Shown: positions 8,836 to 17,500 of the stretch, in pieces | Layout of the letters: every line of letters starts with the position of its first letter | Numbering within the stretch: the first letter of the stretch is position 1 | Source of the DNA: Pseudomonas orientalis | Lineage (GTDB): Bacteria; Pseudomonadota; Gammaproteobacteria; Pseudomonadales; Pseudomonadaceae | NCBI RefSeq assembly: GCF_002934065.1 | Contig: NZ_CP018049.1 | Location: 1,114,501-1,178,500, forward strand | Reading direction: 5' to 3' | DNA: 64,000 nucleotides | Notes under the pieces: generated by a model | Seen by the model: only the letters and a program-made list of their open reading frames with translations | What the model was told of the DNA's origin: nothing | Database searches by the model: none | Program-made: the position numbers and the translations under genes

Positions 8836-9450
8836 TTAGAGGTAATTGACTTGCACGGTGGCGTGGCCGTCGATGGGCACTTCGTCGGTCAGGGTGAGGT
8901 TGCTGGCGGGGGCAATGTGGGCGATCAGACGTATTTCTGCGTCCAGCTCCTGCACCGCAATCGGCGTCAGGCCGTCGTTGTCGGCGACCGCCGTCAACAA
9001 GGTGTGGCTGAGCATTACCGAAGGCATCCAGGTCACACCGCCATCCCTGGAAGTGATGGTGCGTACCGGTACGCCATCGGCTACCGGCATGTACAGGCCA
9101 AGCCCTGCATCGCCGACTTTTTCATCGTTAGGCGTCATGCCCAAGCCATGCCAGCTGAAGTGACTGGCGGTGGTGCCCGCGCGGTTGTCGATGGTGTTCA
9201 GGGTGAAAAATGTCGGCCCCTCGCAGCGCACGCTCAAGTGCATGGTTTCTCGGGGCAGGTCGGTGTAGGTGTCGGTATTGAGGTCTTTGACCGACACCTT
9301 GCCGAAGTCGACGACCCCGCCGCCGGAAACCACGGGCGCGCAGGCGGCGGGGGTGATGCTGCCGCGTACGAGCAACTCGGTGTTGCTGGCGGCGAATGCT
9401 GCGGGGCATAACAGCAAGGCACTTAACAAGCTGGGGGCGAAAACCTTCAT
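8836..9450 (-). CDS. DUF1120 fimbrial subunit
   Basis: A 204-residue secreted subunit with a signal peptide ending AAFA and the mature start SNTELLVRGSITPAAC. GGGVVDFGKVSVKDL, the second cysteine RCEGPTFF, DNRAGTT and the terminal QVNYL with penultimate tyrosine follow. It is the second gene of the fimbrial operon. The pattern shows a structural pilin, but nothing in the sequence distinguishes major from minor subunit. Confidence 0.8.
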   Translation of the reverse strand: MKVFAPSLLSALLLCPAAFAASNTELLVRGSITPAACAPVVSGGGVVDFGKVSVKDLNTDTYTDLPRETMHLSVRCEGPTFFTLNTIDNRAGTTASHFSWHGLGMTPNDEKVGDAGLGLYMPVADGVPVRTITSRDGGVTWMPSVMLSHTLLTAVADNDGLTPIAVQELDAEIRLIAHIAPASNLTLTDEVPIDGHATVQVNYL

Positions 9451-9490
9451 GGTCAGTGGATCTCCTTAGGCATTGGGAATGGTTAAGGCA

Positions 9491-10120
9491 TTACAGGTAT
9501 TTCACTTCAATCGTGGCGGAGCCGTTGATGGCGACCTCCGTGGTCAGGTCCATGCCGGCTGTTGGAGCGATCATGGTTTGCACGTCGAGGTCTGCCGTCA
9601 CCTGCTGGACCGGAGTGGGTGCCCAACTGCCTGTCGAGCGAACGCCAAACGAAGTAAGGTAGGAGACCGGCCATATGTCGCCTGGGACAACATCCCGCCA
9701 GGTGAGGCCATTATCGGAGGACTCAAGTAAGGTGATCGCCGCGCCGTCGGCCATGGGGTTTTCTAACGTCAGGGTGTACCCGCCCAATTTTTTTCCGCTG
9801 ACCAGGCCCAGGCCGTAGCTGTTCATCGGGTCATGGGCGTTCCCTTGATTATCGACGCCCTTCAGGGCCAGCAGGGTCGGCGCATCGCAGGTGATCGCCA
9901 GTTGCAGGGTGTGATTGCCGAGCAAGGTCCAGTTGTCCGGTTTCAAATCCTTGGCCGCAACTTTCCCGTGGTCGATAACCCCACCGCTTGAAAGGCCGGG
10001 AGCACAAGCGCTGGGCGTGATCAGCCCCTTGACGGTCAGGTCCACGCTGCTGGCGGCGAGCGCGGATGAACTCATGACGAGCAACAGGGCACCGCTCATC
10101 AGGCGTACAGGGGTTTTCAT
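9491..10120 (-). CDS. DUF1120 fimbrial subunit, first gene of operon
   Basis: A 209-residue secreted subunit with a signal peptide ending SALA, then SSVDLTVKGLITPSAC, GGVIDHGKVAAKDL, TCDAPTLLAL, a DNQGN turn in place of DNRxG, and the terminal EVKYL. As the first gene of the fimbrial operon it is the best candidate for the major pilin, by analogy with other chaperone-usher clusters; this is inference. It is transcribed away from the two-component regulator gene at 10516, with a shared 395-bp upstream region. Confidence 0.8.
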   Translation of the reverse strand: MKTPVRLMSGALLLVMSSSALAASSVDLTVKGLITPSACAPGLSSGGVIDHGKVAAKDLKPDNWTLLGNHTLQLAITCDAPTLLALKGVDNQGNAHDPMNSYGLGLVSGKKLGGYTLTLENPMADGAAITLLESSDNGLTWRDVVPGDIWPVSYLTSFGVRSTGSWAPTPVQQVTADLDVQTMIAPTAGMDLTTEVAINGSATIEVKYL

Positions 10121-10515
10121 TTCAGTTTGTCCATCGCAGATTGGCGGATATCAAGGCGCGTGCAGGCCAGCGCCCCTTCTCTAGAGGTGGGTGGTTTGCT
10201 GGGCGACGGTCTCGATGGTTATTGACGGTTGCCGGGGGGTGGCAAGCGGTCCCTCTATCGGGGAGGGCACAATTTAGCGAGGGACCTGCGTAGGGGAAAT
10301 ACAACTAATACGACACTGGCTTGGTGCGGCGGGCACCTATGAAATATGTGCCTCTTTCGTAGTTGTTGTATCGGCTACAGGCATCCGAAAGGTTATTTGT
10401 TTCAGGCCGATAACCATCAAAAGAATGTGGCGACCCTCACTGCGCAATAGGCCTGCATGGCTGTTGCATCAGTGTGATGCGTTGCCGCCGGATCAATAGC
10501 CATGAAGAGGTACGG
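10121..10515. promoter_or_regulatory. Divergent regulatory region of fimbrial operon and regulators
   Basis: This gene-free stretch must hold the promoters of the fimbrial operon (leftward) and of the regulator gene (rightward). At 10332-10352 there is an inverted repeat, GGCAC and GTGCC with TAT/ATA inside, around a GAA loop. The region is AT-richer than its neighbours around 10290-10440. No coding sequence is seen. Confidence 0.5.
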
Positions 10516-11331
10516 ATGGTTTCGCGGGTAGGTTCAAGCGCAGGAACGAGCCGCAAGCCGAAGTCGCCTGTTGTTCCCCCCCTTCATTGGCAGCGACTGA
10601 GTGTCCTGGTGGTGGAAGACCACGCAGCCTATCGCCTGGTGCTGGGCTGGTTACTACAGAAATTGGGCCTGAGGCATGAGTTGGTCGCAGACGGATTCAT
10701 GGGGTTGATGGCGTTCACCAGCCGGTCCTTTGACTTGGTCATCAGTGATTGCCAGATGCCCTTGGTGGACGGCTACAGCATGGCCCGCGCCATTCGACAG
10801 CATGAGCGTGATTACCGGACGAGGCGCGTGCCGATCATCGCCTTGACCGCCAACTTGCAAAACGACAGCCCCAGGCGCTGCCGCGAAGCCGGCATGGATG
10901 CCTGGCTGCTCAAACCCTTGACCCTTGAACAACTGCACGCTGTACTGCTGCGCTGGTTGCCTGGCGATACCGGTCCGCAAGCCGGCCAGCAGGCTGAAGC
11001 CGCTGCGAGCTGGCCGACCCGCGCCACGCTTGTCGCCACATTTGGCAGCGACCTGATGGTCGATCAGTTGCTGGAAAGCCTGCTGGTCGAAGCGTGGGAA
11101 GACCATCGTGTGTTGCGTCATGCTTGTTCAACCCTGAACGCGGCACTGGCTGCCGAACGCCTGCATCGCCTGGTGGGTAGCCTGGTGTTTCTGGGTGGTA
11201 CCGACCTTGAGTTAACTGCAATGCAATTGATCGAACAGCTCCAGCGCGATGATATTGCGTTCCACAAGGTACAACTGGAGGTATTCCAGGCACGTTTGTG
11301 CGTCTATCTGGAATATTTGTCCAGCATTTGA
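10516..11331 (+). CDS. Response regulator with receiver and Hpt-like domains
   Basis: A 271-residue soluble protein. Residues about 28-148 form a receiver domain with the acidic pair in VVEDH, phosphoacceptor D78 (ISDCQMP), T111 (IALTAN) and K133 (LLKPL). Residues about 170-271 resemble an Hpt domain, with H217 in the context HRLVGS, where the family usually has H-x-LKGS. Such proteins act as relay stages in EvgS/RcsC/Roc-type phosphorelays. The start at 10516 was chosen for its GAGG site (AAGAGGTACGG), rather than the upstream ATG at 10474. It lies between the fimbrial operon and a LuxR-type regulator, so control of fimbriae is likely. Confidence 0.8.
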   Translation: MVSRVGSSAGTSRKPKSPVVPPLHWQRLSVLVVEDHAAYRLVLGWLLQKLGLRHELVADGFMGLMAFTSRSFDLVISDCQMPLVDGYSMARAIRQHERDYRTRRVPIIALTANLQNDSPRRCREAGMDAWLLKPLTLEQLHAVLLRWLPGDTGPQAGQQAEAAASWPTRATLVATFGSDLMVDQLLESLLVEAWEDHRVLRHACSTLNAALAAERLHRLVGSLVFLGGTDLELTAMQLIEQLQRDDIAFHKVQLEVFQARLCVYLEYLSSI

Positions 11332-11528
11332 AACCTGCGCTGCAAAAGTTTTCAGTTCTTTGTCGGGCTGGTTTTGGCTGTAGGCTTTTTCCTGTTGTGC
11401 TGTAGTCCAAAGATTAGCCAGTACTGAACATTGGGCATGGCTGCAAGGGGCTCTTTGTTAATTGTTGTTGATGATCGCTGGTAGATGTATTTTGCGCGGA
11501 TTCAAGTTGCCATCATTCGTGGGTACCT

Positions 11529-12164
11529 ATGCTTCGAGTAATTATTGCTGACGATCACCCCATTGTTCGTGTCGGACAACGGGTAGTAATCGAGGCGAAT
11601 GGCAGATGCAAAGTGGTCGGTGAAGCCGACGGACCCGATCAGTTGCTTGACGTGTTGAGTAAAACCCCGTGCGACGTGCTGGTCACGGACTTTGCCATGC
11701 CAGGCGGTCAGCAGGCCGATGGCTATGGCTTGTTGGGGCTGCTGCACCGTCAGTATCCGCAGGTGCCGGTCATCGTGGTGACGATGTTCGCCAATATCGC
11801 CATATTGCGTGCGTCTTTTGCCCACGGTGTAAGAGCGGTGGTCGCCAAGAGCGCTTCGGCCAAAGAGTTGCCCCTGGCGGTCAAGGCCGTGTGTGCCGGC
11901 CAGACCTTCACCAGCGAATCCCTGCGTGCGCAGCTGGTGGAGGCGGGGGTGGGTGACCAGTCCCGGCAGCCGCAGTTGTCCGACAAGGAGCGCGAGGTGG
12001 TGCGCATGCTGGCCAGCGGCATGACCGTCAGCCAGATCGCGGCACAGGTCAATCGGAGTATTTCTACTATCAGCAAACAGAAGAGCACGGCCATGCAGCG
12101 GCTGAGTATCTCGACGGATGTCGATTTGTTTGCCTATGCGCGTGATGCGGGGATGGTGCCGTAG
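11529..12164 (+). CDS. LuxR-type response regulator (RcsB/BvgA-like)
   Basis: A 211-residue regulator with an N-terminal receiver (acidic pair in IIADDHP, phosphoacceptor D54 in VTDFAMPG, K in VAKSAS). The C-terminal LuxR/NarL helix-turn-helix covers about residues 148-205 (LSDKEREVVRML...VSQIAAQVNRSISTISKQK). The recognition-helix pattern STISKQKSTAM is that of the RcsB/EvgA/BvgA branch, whose members control fimbriae and virulence genes and sit at the end of phosphorelays. It follows the receiver-Hpt protein by 197 bp. No sensor kinase is encoded in the window. Confidence 0.85.
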   Translation: MLRVIIADDHPIVRVGQRVVIEANGRCKVVGEADGPDQLLDVLSKTPCDVLVTDFAMPGGQQADGYGLLGLLHRQYPQVPVIVVTMFANIAILRASFAHGVRAVVAKSASAKELPLAVKAVCAGQTFTSESLRAQLVEAGVGDQSRQPQLSDKEREVVRMLASGMTVSQIAAQVNRSISTISKQKSTAMQRLSISTDVDLFAYARDAGMVP

Positions 12165-12383
12165 AAAGTGACAGTTATATGACGGCTTTGGGTTGATGAG
12201 TGCGCCAGTAGCGATTCGTATTACTTGTATTTGGGTTTATTTAAGTCTCCAGTAACTTGGCACGGTCGCCCTGCTGTTGCAGTGGTTATTTATCTATTAA
12301 TTGAGTCGAACTTACAGGTTTGGTGAGGCGCTTATGTGTGTCTGTTTAAGCCTGTTAACAAGCGACCTAAAGTGAGCATTGAT

Positions 12384-13013
12384 ATGCCGTCTCGTGCACT
12401 TATTACCGTTACGTTATTGCTGGGGAGTGTTTCCAATGTGATCGCCGCGTCCAGCGTAGATCTAAGTGTTGTCGGCGTGATCACGCCTTCGGCCTGTACA
12501 CCGACCTTGTCCAACAGCGGGGTGGTGGACCATGGAAAACTTTCGGTTCAGGACTTCCCGGCTAACGAAATGGTACTGCCACAGGCTACCCTGCAACTGG
12601 AGGTTATTTGTGATGGGCCGCTATTGATGGCGGTCAAGAGTACGGATAACCGTGCCGGAACTGCGAATGTTTACTCGTACGTTGATCCGCGCTCCGTTTA
12701 TGGTTTGGGCTTGGCCAGTGGTGGTGAAAAGATCGGTAGATACACGTTCAGGACGGCTAATGCTACAGCCGATGGCAACCCCGCCGCCGTGATCGAGTCC
12801 GTGGACCAAACCACCTGGATGGGGGCTGATGTGGCGGTCTGGCAACCAGGCTGGATGCGCTCCGTCAGTAGTGGCGGACTCACACCCATGGCCGTGACGA
12901 CCTTCAAGGCAGACCTGTTGCTGGACACAGTTCTCGCATCCAAGCGGTCTCTGCCGATTACCGAGGAAATCCAGATCGACGGCAGCGCCACCTTGGATGT
13001 GGTCTACCTCTGA
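12384..13013 (+). CDS. Separate DUF1120 fimbrial subunit
   Basis: A 209-residue secreted subunit. It has a signal peptide ending NVIAA, SSVDLSVVGVITPSAC, GVVDHGKLSVQD, a second cysteine (VICDGP), the DNRAGT turn and the terminal DVVYL. It lies on the plus strand beyond the regulators, apart from the chaperone and usher, and has its own 219-bp upstream region. The start at 12384 was chosen because it places the signal peptide at the N-terminus; the frame is open to 12336. It may be an alternative subunit expressed under different conditions. Confidence 0.8.
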   Translation: MPSRALITVTLLLGSVSNVIAASSVDLSVVGVITPSACTPTLSNSGVVDHGKLSVQDFPANEMVLPQATLQLEVICDGPLLMAVKSTDNRAGTANVYSYVDPRSVYGLGLASGGEKIGRYTFRTANATADGNPAAVIESVDQTTWMGADVAVWQPGWMRSVSSGGLTPMAVTTFKADLLLDTVLASKRSLPITEEIQIDGSATLDVVYL

Positions 13014-13111
13014 CCGCGCCGGGCATCACTCATTCCCATGGCGAATAGCAATGGCTTTCCAGTGTGACGCGGATTATCGTTCAGCACCCCTGACTAGCAC
13101 GGTGCCTGCCC

Positions 13112-13582
13112 ATGAGTGATGCCCATAACGCCCTGATTACCGAGTTCTACCGCGCCTTCCAGCGCCTGGACGCCGAAGCCATGGCCGCCTGCTACACCGA
13201 CGATGTGCTGTTCAGCGACCCGGCCTTCGGCGAACTGCGCGGGCGTGATGCCGGGGATATGTGGCGCATGCTCACCACCCGGGCCAAGGATTTTTCCCTG
13301 ACCTTCGACAGCGTGCGCAGTGATGAGGCCGCCGGCAGTGCGCATTGGGTGGCGACGTACCTGTTCAGCGCGACCGGCAATACGGTGGTCAACGATATCC
13401 AGGCACGCTTTGTGTTTCGCGACGGCAAGATCTGTGAACACCACGACAGCTTCGACCTGTGGCGCTGGTCGCGGCAGGCGCTGGGCGCCAAGGGCGTGTT
13501 GCTGGGGTGGACGCCGCTGGTGAAGAACGCCGTGAGGGCCCAGGCGAATAAAGGGCTGAAGGCATTCCAGGCCAGTCGTTGA
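13112..13582 (+). CDS. SnoaL/NTF2-like protein
   Basis: A 156-residue protein whose N-terminal 130 residues follow the nuclear-transport-factor-2 / SnoaL cone fold. ITEFYRAFQRLDAEAMAACYTDDVLFSDPAFGELRG is the typical start, followed by aromatic and charged strands (HWVATYLFSATGNTVVNDIQARFVFRDGKI, HHDSFDLWRW). The family includes isomerases, dehydratases and non-catalytic ligand binders, so no reaction can be assigned. Its role in the cell is unknown. It precedes the GIY-YIG gene by 21-36 bp and may share its transcript. Confidence 0.75.
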   Translation: MSDAHNALITEFYRAFQRLDAEAMAACYTDDVLFSDPAFGELRGRDAGDMWRMLTTRAKDFSLTFDSVRSDEAAGSAHWVATYLFSATGNTVVNDIQARFVFRDGKICEHHDSFDLWRWSRQALGAKGVLLGWTPLVKNAVRAQANKGLKAFQASR

Positions 13583-13618
13583 TAAACTGGGCGCCCCTTA
13601 GCGTTGCTGAACCCATCT

Positions 13619-13894
13619 GTGAATACGCCTGAACCCAAACCCTGGTTCGTCTACCTGGTACGCGCCGCCAATGGCTCGCTGTATTGCGGCATCAGCAATG
13701 ACCCGGTGCGCCGCTTTGCCATGCACCAGAGCGGCAGGGGCGCACGGTTTTTCCTCTCCAGCCCCGCCATTGCGCTGGTGTACACCGAGCAATGCGCGAG
13801 CAAGGGTGAGGCGCTGCGCCAGGAGCGCTTGATCAAGAAATTGAAGAAGAGCGCCAAGGAGTGCCTGGCGGCGAGTGTTCATCACGCTGACTGA
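13619..13894 (+). CDS. GIY-YIG nuclease-fold protein (UPF0213/YhbQ type)
   Basis: A protein of about 91 residues with the GIY-YIG core [25 protein letters not shown], a conserved arginine in that segment and the E in [14 protein letters not shown]. It belongs to the small single-domain UPF0213 family, whose E. coli member YhbQ is linked to DNA metabolism. No ATG is available: starts are GTG at 13619 (used here) or TTG at 13604, which would add five residues. No clear ribosome-binding site decides between them. Confidence 0.8.
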   Translation: MNTPEPKPWFVYLVRAANGSLYCGISNDPVRRFAMHQSGRGARFFLSSPAIALVYTEQCASKGEALRQERLIKKLKKSAKECLAASVHHAD

Positions 13895-13965
13895 TAGGTT
13901 CCCATCACACCGCCGAGGGCTTTTGCGCGGTAATCTGCTCGCTCACTCGCCAAGCGGAACCCCGT

Positions 13966-14901
13966 ATGTCTGAGCTCATCCTGCACCATTACCCGACCTC
14001 ACCCTTCGCGGAAAAAGCGCGGCTGTTGCTGGGCTTCAAAGGCTTGTCCTGGCATTCCGTACACATCTCGCCGGTGATGCCCAAGCCCGATCTGACGGCC
14101 TTGACCGGCGGTTACCGCAAAACCCCGGTGCTGCAAATCGGTGCGGATATCTATTGCGACACCGCCCTGATCGCTCGCCGACTGGAGCAGGAAAAGTCCT
14201 CGCCAGCCTTGTTTCCGTTGGGCCAGGAAATGATCACCCAGACCTTCGCCACTTGGGCCGACAGCGTGGTGTTCGCCCACGCCGTCAGCCTGGTGTTCCA
14301 GCCCGAGTCGGTGGCGGTGCGTTTTGGCAAATTACCGCCGGAGGCCATCAAGGCCTTCATCGCCGACCGCGCCGCACTGTTCAGTGGCGGCACGGCGAGC
14401 AAGCTTCCGGCTGAGTTGGCCAAGCATCAGTGGCCGGCGATCATGGCGCGGTTGGAGCAACAGTTGCAGCGCGAGCCGGGGGACTTCCTGTTCGGCGCGC
14501 CGTCGATTGCCGACTTTGCCTTGGCCCACTCGCTGTGGTTCCTCAAGGCCACTCCCGTGACTTCGCCGTTGGTGGACGCTTATCCGGCGGTGCTGGCATG
14601 GCTGGGGCGCGTGCTGGGCTTCGGCCACGGCACCGCAAGCCAGATGAGCGCTGAGCGGGCGCTGGAGGTTGCCCGCAACGCTACCCCGGCAGCGTTGCCC
14701 GATGAGGTTTTCGAGGATTTGAATGGCTTCAAGGCCGGCCAGCAGGTCACGATTGCCGCCATCGACTATGGCGTCGATCCGGTGGCCGGAGAACTGCTGT
14801 TTGCCGGGCGCGAAGAGCTGATCCTGCGCCGCACCGACGAACGCGCCGGCACCGTGCATGTACATTTCCCACGCTTTGGTTTTCGCATCCAGGCGCAATA
14901 A
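13966..14901 (+). CDS. Glutathione S-transferase family protein
   Basis: A 311-residue protein. The N-terminal thioredoxin-like domain (residues 1-80, LILHHYPTSPFAEKARLLLGFKGL, with the cis-proline turn in KTPVLQIGADIYCDTALI) is followed by an all-helical C-terminal domain. It is about 100 residues longer than typical GSTs. The last 60 residues form a separate beta-rich tail (GQQVTIAAIDYGVDPVAGELLFAGREELILRR), which may be an added domain. The substrate is unknown. It lies 105 bp upstream of the TonB receptor gene, with no sign of shared function. Confidence 0.8.
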   Translation: MSELILHHYPTSPFAEKARLLLGFKGLSWHSVHISPVMPKPDLTALTGGYRKTPVLQIGADIYCDTALIARRLEQEKSSPALFPLGQEMITQTFATWADSVVFAHAVSLVFQPESVAVRFGKLPPEAIKAFIADRAALFSGGTASKLPAELAKHQWPAIMARLEQQLQREPGDFLFGAPSIADFALAHSLWFLKATPVTSPLVDAYPAVLAWLGRVLGFGHGTASQMSAERALEVARNATPAALPDEVFEDLNGFKAGQQVTIAAIDYGVDPVAGELLFAGREELILRRTDERAGTVHVHFPRFGFRIQAQ

Positions 14902-14941
14902 AAAAATTTGCAAATAAAGATGAGGTAAACCACCAGCCCAT

Positions 14942-14995
14942 CCGTGTAGTGCTTGAAACTGCGATCAATTCGCATTAACAGCGTTTTCTACACGG
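14942..14995. promoter_or_regulatory. Long-spaced inverted repeat before TonB receptor gene
   Basis: CCGTGTAG (14942-14949) and CTACACGG (14988-14995) form an 8-bp perfect inverted repeat. A second imperfect palindrome, TGCGA-N5-TCGCA, lies between them. The pair ends 11 bp before the receptor start, so it can be a leader hairpin or an operator. The function is not known. Confidence 0.4.
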
Positions 14996-15006
14996 GTGCT
15001 CACAGC

Positions 15007-17421
15007 ATGAAATCAACGGCGGGCGGTTGGGTCAAACAGTGGCTGGGAGCCTCGGTATTCACGGTGACGGGGCTGGCATTGCTGCCCCTGGCCGTGGCGC
15101 AGGCGCAGGAGCAGCAACGCGCCCAGTTCACGTTTGCCCTGGCGGCCAAACCGCTGCCTCAGGCGCTGAGCGATTTCAGCCGGGTCACCGGGATCAGCGT
15201 GATTTACACCGATGAAGCGCCTTACGGCCTCAGCGCTCCGGCAGTCAGCGGACAGATGAGCGCGACCCAGGCCTTGCAACGCCTGCTGGGCAATTCCGGT
15301 TTCACCTTCCGCCAGATCGACGCCCGCACCCTGGCCCTGGAACCTGTGCCTACCGACGGCGCGGTCAATCTCGGCGCTACCACCATCAGCGGCGCCAACC
15401 TCACCCAGGACAGCACCAGTTACCAGCCGCCGCCGACCAGCTCGGTGATGCGTTCCCATGGCCTGCTGCTGGAAACCCCGCAGACCGTCAACGTGGTCCC
15501 GGCTCAAGTACTGCGCGATCAACAACCGCGCAATCTGGATGACGCGCTGGGCAATATCAGTGGTATCACCCAGTCCAACACCCTCGGCAGTACCCAGGAC
15601 GCGGTGATGTTGCGAGGTTTTGGCGACAACCGTAACGGCTCGATCATGAAGGACGGCATGCCGGTGGTGCAGGGCCGTGCCTTGAACGCGACGGCCGAGC
15701 GTGTCGAAGTGCTCAAGGGGCCGTCGTCGTTGCTGTATGGCATCCAGGACCCCGGCGGCGTGGTCAATATCGTCAGCAAAAAGCCCGAACTGGTGCAGTC
15801 CACCTCCCTGACGGCGCGGGGCTCGACCTTTGGCAGCGGCAAGAACGGCAGCGGTGGCGGCCTGGACACCACCGGCCCCCTGGGTGACAGCGGCCTGGCC
15901 TATCGCCTGATCGTCGACCATGAAGATGAAGACTACTGGCGTAACTACGGTACCCACCGCGAGACGTTGCTGGCGCCGTCGCTGGCATGGTACGGCGACA
16001 CCACCCAAGTGGTGCTGGCCTATGAGCACCGCGAATTTCTTTCGCCGTTCGACCGTGGCACCGCCATCGATCCCAAGACCAACCATCCGCTAAACATCCC
16101 CGCCACTCGCCGTCTGGATGAGCCGTTCAACAACATGGAAGGCCGCTCCGATCTGTATCGCCTCAACGTCGATCATGATCTCAACGACGATTGGAAAGCC
16201 CATTTTGGCTATAGCTGGAACCGCGAAACCTACGACGCCAGCCAGGTACGCGTGGTCAAGGTCAACACCAACGGCACCCTGACCCGCAGCATGGACGGCA
16301 CCCAGGGCGCGCTGACCACCGACCGCTTCGCCACCGCCAGCCTTGAAGGCAAGGTGAATGTGGCAGGCATGCAGCACGACCTGGTGTTCGGCCTGGATGA
16401 CGAGTACCGCAAAATCTACCGCGCCGACCTGATCCGCCAGACGCCGCGTGGCGTTTTCAACTACAACGACCCGGTGTATGGCAACGAAGTGGCAGGCTCC
16501 AAAGTCAGCGCGCCGGACAGCAACCAGACCGACCTGCTGCGTAGCGACTCGTTGTTCTTCCAGGACGCCATTCACCTGAACGATCAGTGGATCCTGGTCG
16601 GCGGCGCGCGCTACCAGATGTACGACCAATACGCCGGCAAAGGCGTGCCGTTCACCGCCAACACCGATGGCAACGGCCAGAAATGGGTGCCGCGTGCCGG
16701 GCTGGTGTATCGCTACACCGATGAGCTGTCGTTCTATGGCAGCTACACCGAGTCGTTCAAACCCAACTCCACCATTGCGCCGCTGGCCAACAAGACCGTA
16801 CTGGATGGCAGCCTGGACCCTGAAGAATCCAAGGCCTGGGAGCTGGGCACCAAGTTCGACTTGCCGGGGCGTATCACCGCGAGCGCGGCGCTGTTCACCA
16901 TCGATAAGCGCAATGTGCTGGTACAGGTGGGCGACGGCTTGACTTCGGTCTACAGTGTGGCGGGCAAGGTGCGCTCCCGTGGGCTGGAAGTGGATGCCAG
17001 CGGCCAGTTGACCGACAAGTGGAGCCTGATCGGCAGTTACGCCTACACCGATGCCGAGGTCACCGAAGACCCGAGCCTTAAAGGCAATCGCTTGCAGAAC
17101 GTGGCGAAAAACACCGGCTCGCTGTCGGCGGTGTATGACTTCGGCAGTATCCTGGGCGGTGATCAACTGCGCGTCGGTGCCGGCGCGCGTTATGTCGGTG
17201 AACGGGCAGGGGATGCGGCCAACAGTTTCGAACTGCCGAGTTATACCGTGGCCGATGTGTTCGCCAGTTATGACACCCGGCTCGACGGGCAGAAGGTTAA
17301 GTTCCAGCTCAATGTGAAGAACCTGTTTGACCGCACCTACTACACCTCGTCGGTGAACACGCAGTTCGTGTCCATCGGCGATGCACGGCAGGTATCGGTG
17401 TCCAGCACCCTTACCTTCTGA
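15007..17421 (+). CDS. TonB-dependent siderophore receptor with STN signalling domain
   Basis: An 804-residue outer-membrane receptor. A signal peptide (to about residue 34, AQAQ) leads to an STN domain (FTFALAAKPLPQALSDFSRVTGISVIYTD, residues about 38-110). A plug domain (LLETPQTVNVVPAQVLRDQ, LRGFGDNRNGSIMKDGMPV, EVLKGPSSLLYG) and a 22-strand-type barrel ending in STLTF follow. STN-bearing receptors pass the signal of bound ferrisiderophore to a FecR-type anti-sigma factor. No sigma/anti-sigma pair flanks this gene, but a FecI/FecR pair without a receptor lies at 46002-47554. The start at 15007 gives the signal peptide; the frame is open to 14953. Confidence 0.9.
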   Translation: MKSTAGGWVKQWLGASVFTVTGLALLPLAVAQAQEQQRAQFTFALAAKPLPQALSDFSRVTGISVIYTDEAPYGLSAPAVSGQMSATQALQRLLGNSGFTFRQIDARTLALEPVPTDGAVNLGATTISGANLTQDSTSYQPPPTSSVMRSHGLLLETPQTVNVVPAQVLRDQQPRNLDDALGNISGITQSNTLGSTQDAVMLRGFGDNRNGSIMKDGMPVVQGRALNATAERVEVLKGPSSLLYGIQDPGGVVNIVSKKPELVQSTSLTARGSTFGSGKNGSGGGLDTTGPLGDSGLAYRLIVDHEDEDYWRNYGTHRETLLAPSLAWYGDTTQVVLAYEHREFLSPFDRGTAIDPKTNHPLNIPATRRLDEPFNNMEGRSDLYRLNVDHDLNDDWKAHFGYSWNRETYDASQVRVVKVNTNGTLTRSMDGTQGALTTDRFATASLEGKVNVAGMQHDLVFGLDDEYRKIYRADLIRQTPRGVFNYNDPVYGNEVAGSKVSAPDSNQTDLLRSDSLFFQDAIHLNDQWILVGGARYQMYDQYAGKGVPFTANTDGNGQKWVPRAGLVYRYTDELSFYGSYTESFKPNSTIAPLANKTVLDGSLDPEESKAWELGTKFDLPGRITASAALFTIDKRNVLVQVGDGLTSVYSVAGKVRSRGLEVDASGQLTDKWSLIGSYAYTDAEVTEDPSLKGNRLQNVAKNTGSLSAVYDFGSILGGDQLRVGAGARYVGERAGDAANSFELPSYTVADVFASYDTRLDGQKVKFQLNVKNLFDRTYYTSSVNTQFVSIGDARQVSVSSTLTF

Positions 17422-17435
17422 CCGCGGTTCGCTTT

Positions 17436-17460
17436 ATGTGGGAGGGGCTTGCCCTGATGC
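17436..17460. repeat. Single, decayed REP arm (GTGGGAGGGG type)
   Basis: The sequence TGTGGGAGGGGCTTGCCCTG is one arm of the repeat found as pairs elsewhere in the window, with two bases missing from the G and C runs. It lies directly after the receptor gene and about 45 bp before a full pair. Confidence 0.7.
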
Positions 17461-17500
17461 CAGTCAGTTAAGCGAACGAAATGCTTAAAGCAGCGAGGAT

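Noticed and set aside
10306..10320. T7-promoter-like sequence TAATACGAC
   Set aside because: Only the first nine bases match; the remainder differs, and no phage polymerase or phage gene is nearby. Chance match.
12257..12276. Sigma-54 promoter-like TTGGCACG...TGCT before the separate subunit gene
   Set aside because: The distance between the GG and GC elements is two bases too long for a functional -24/-12 promoter.
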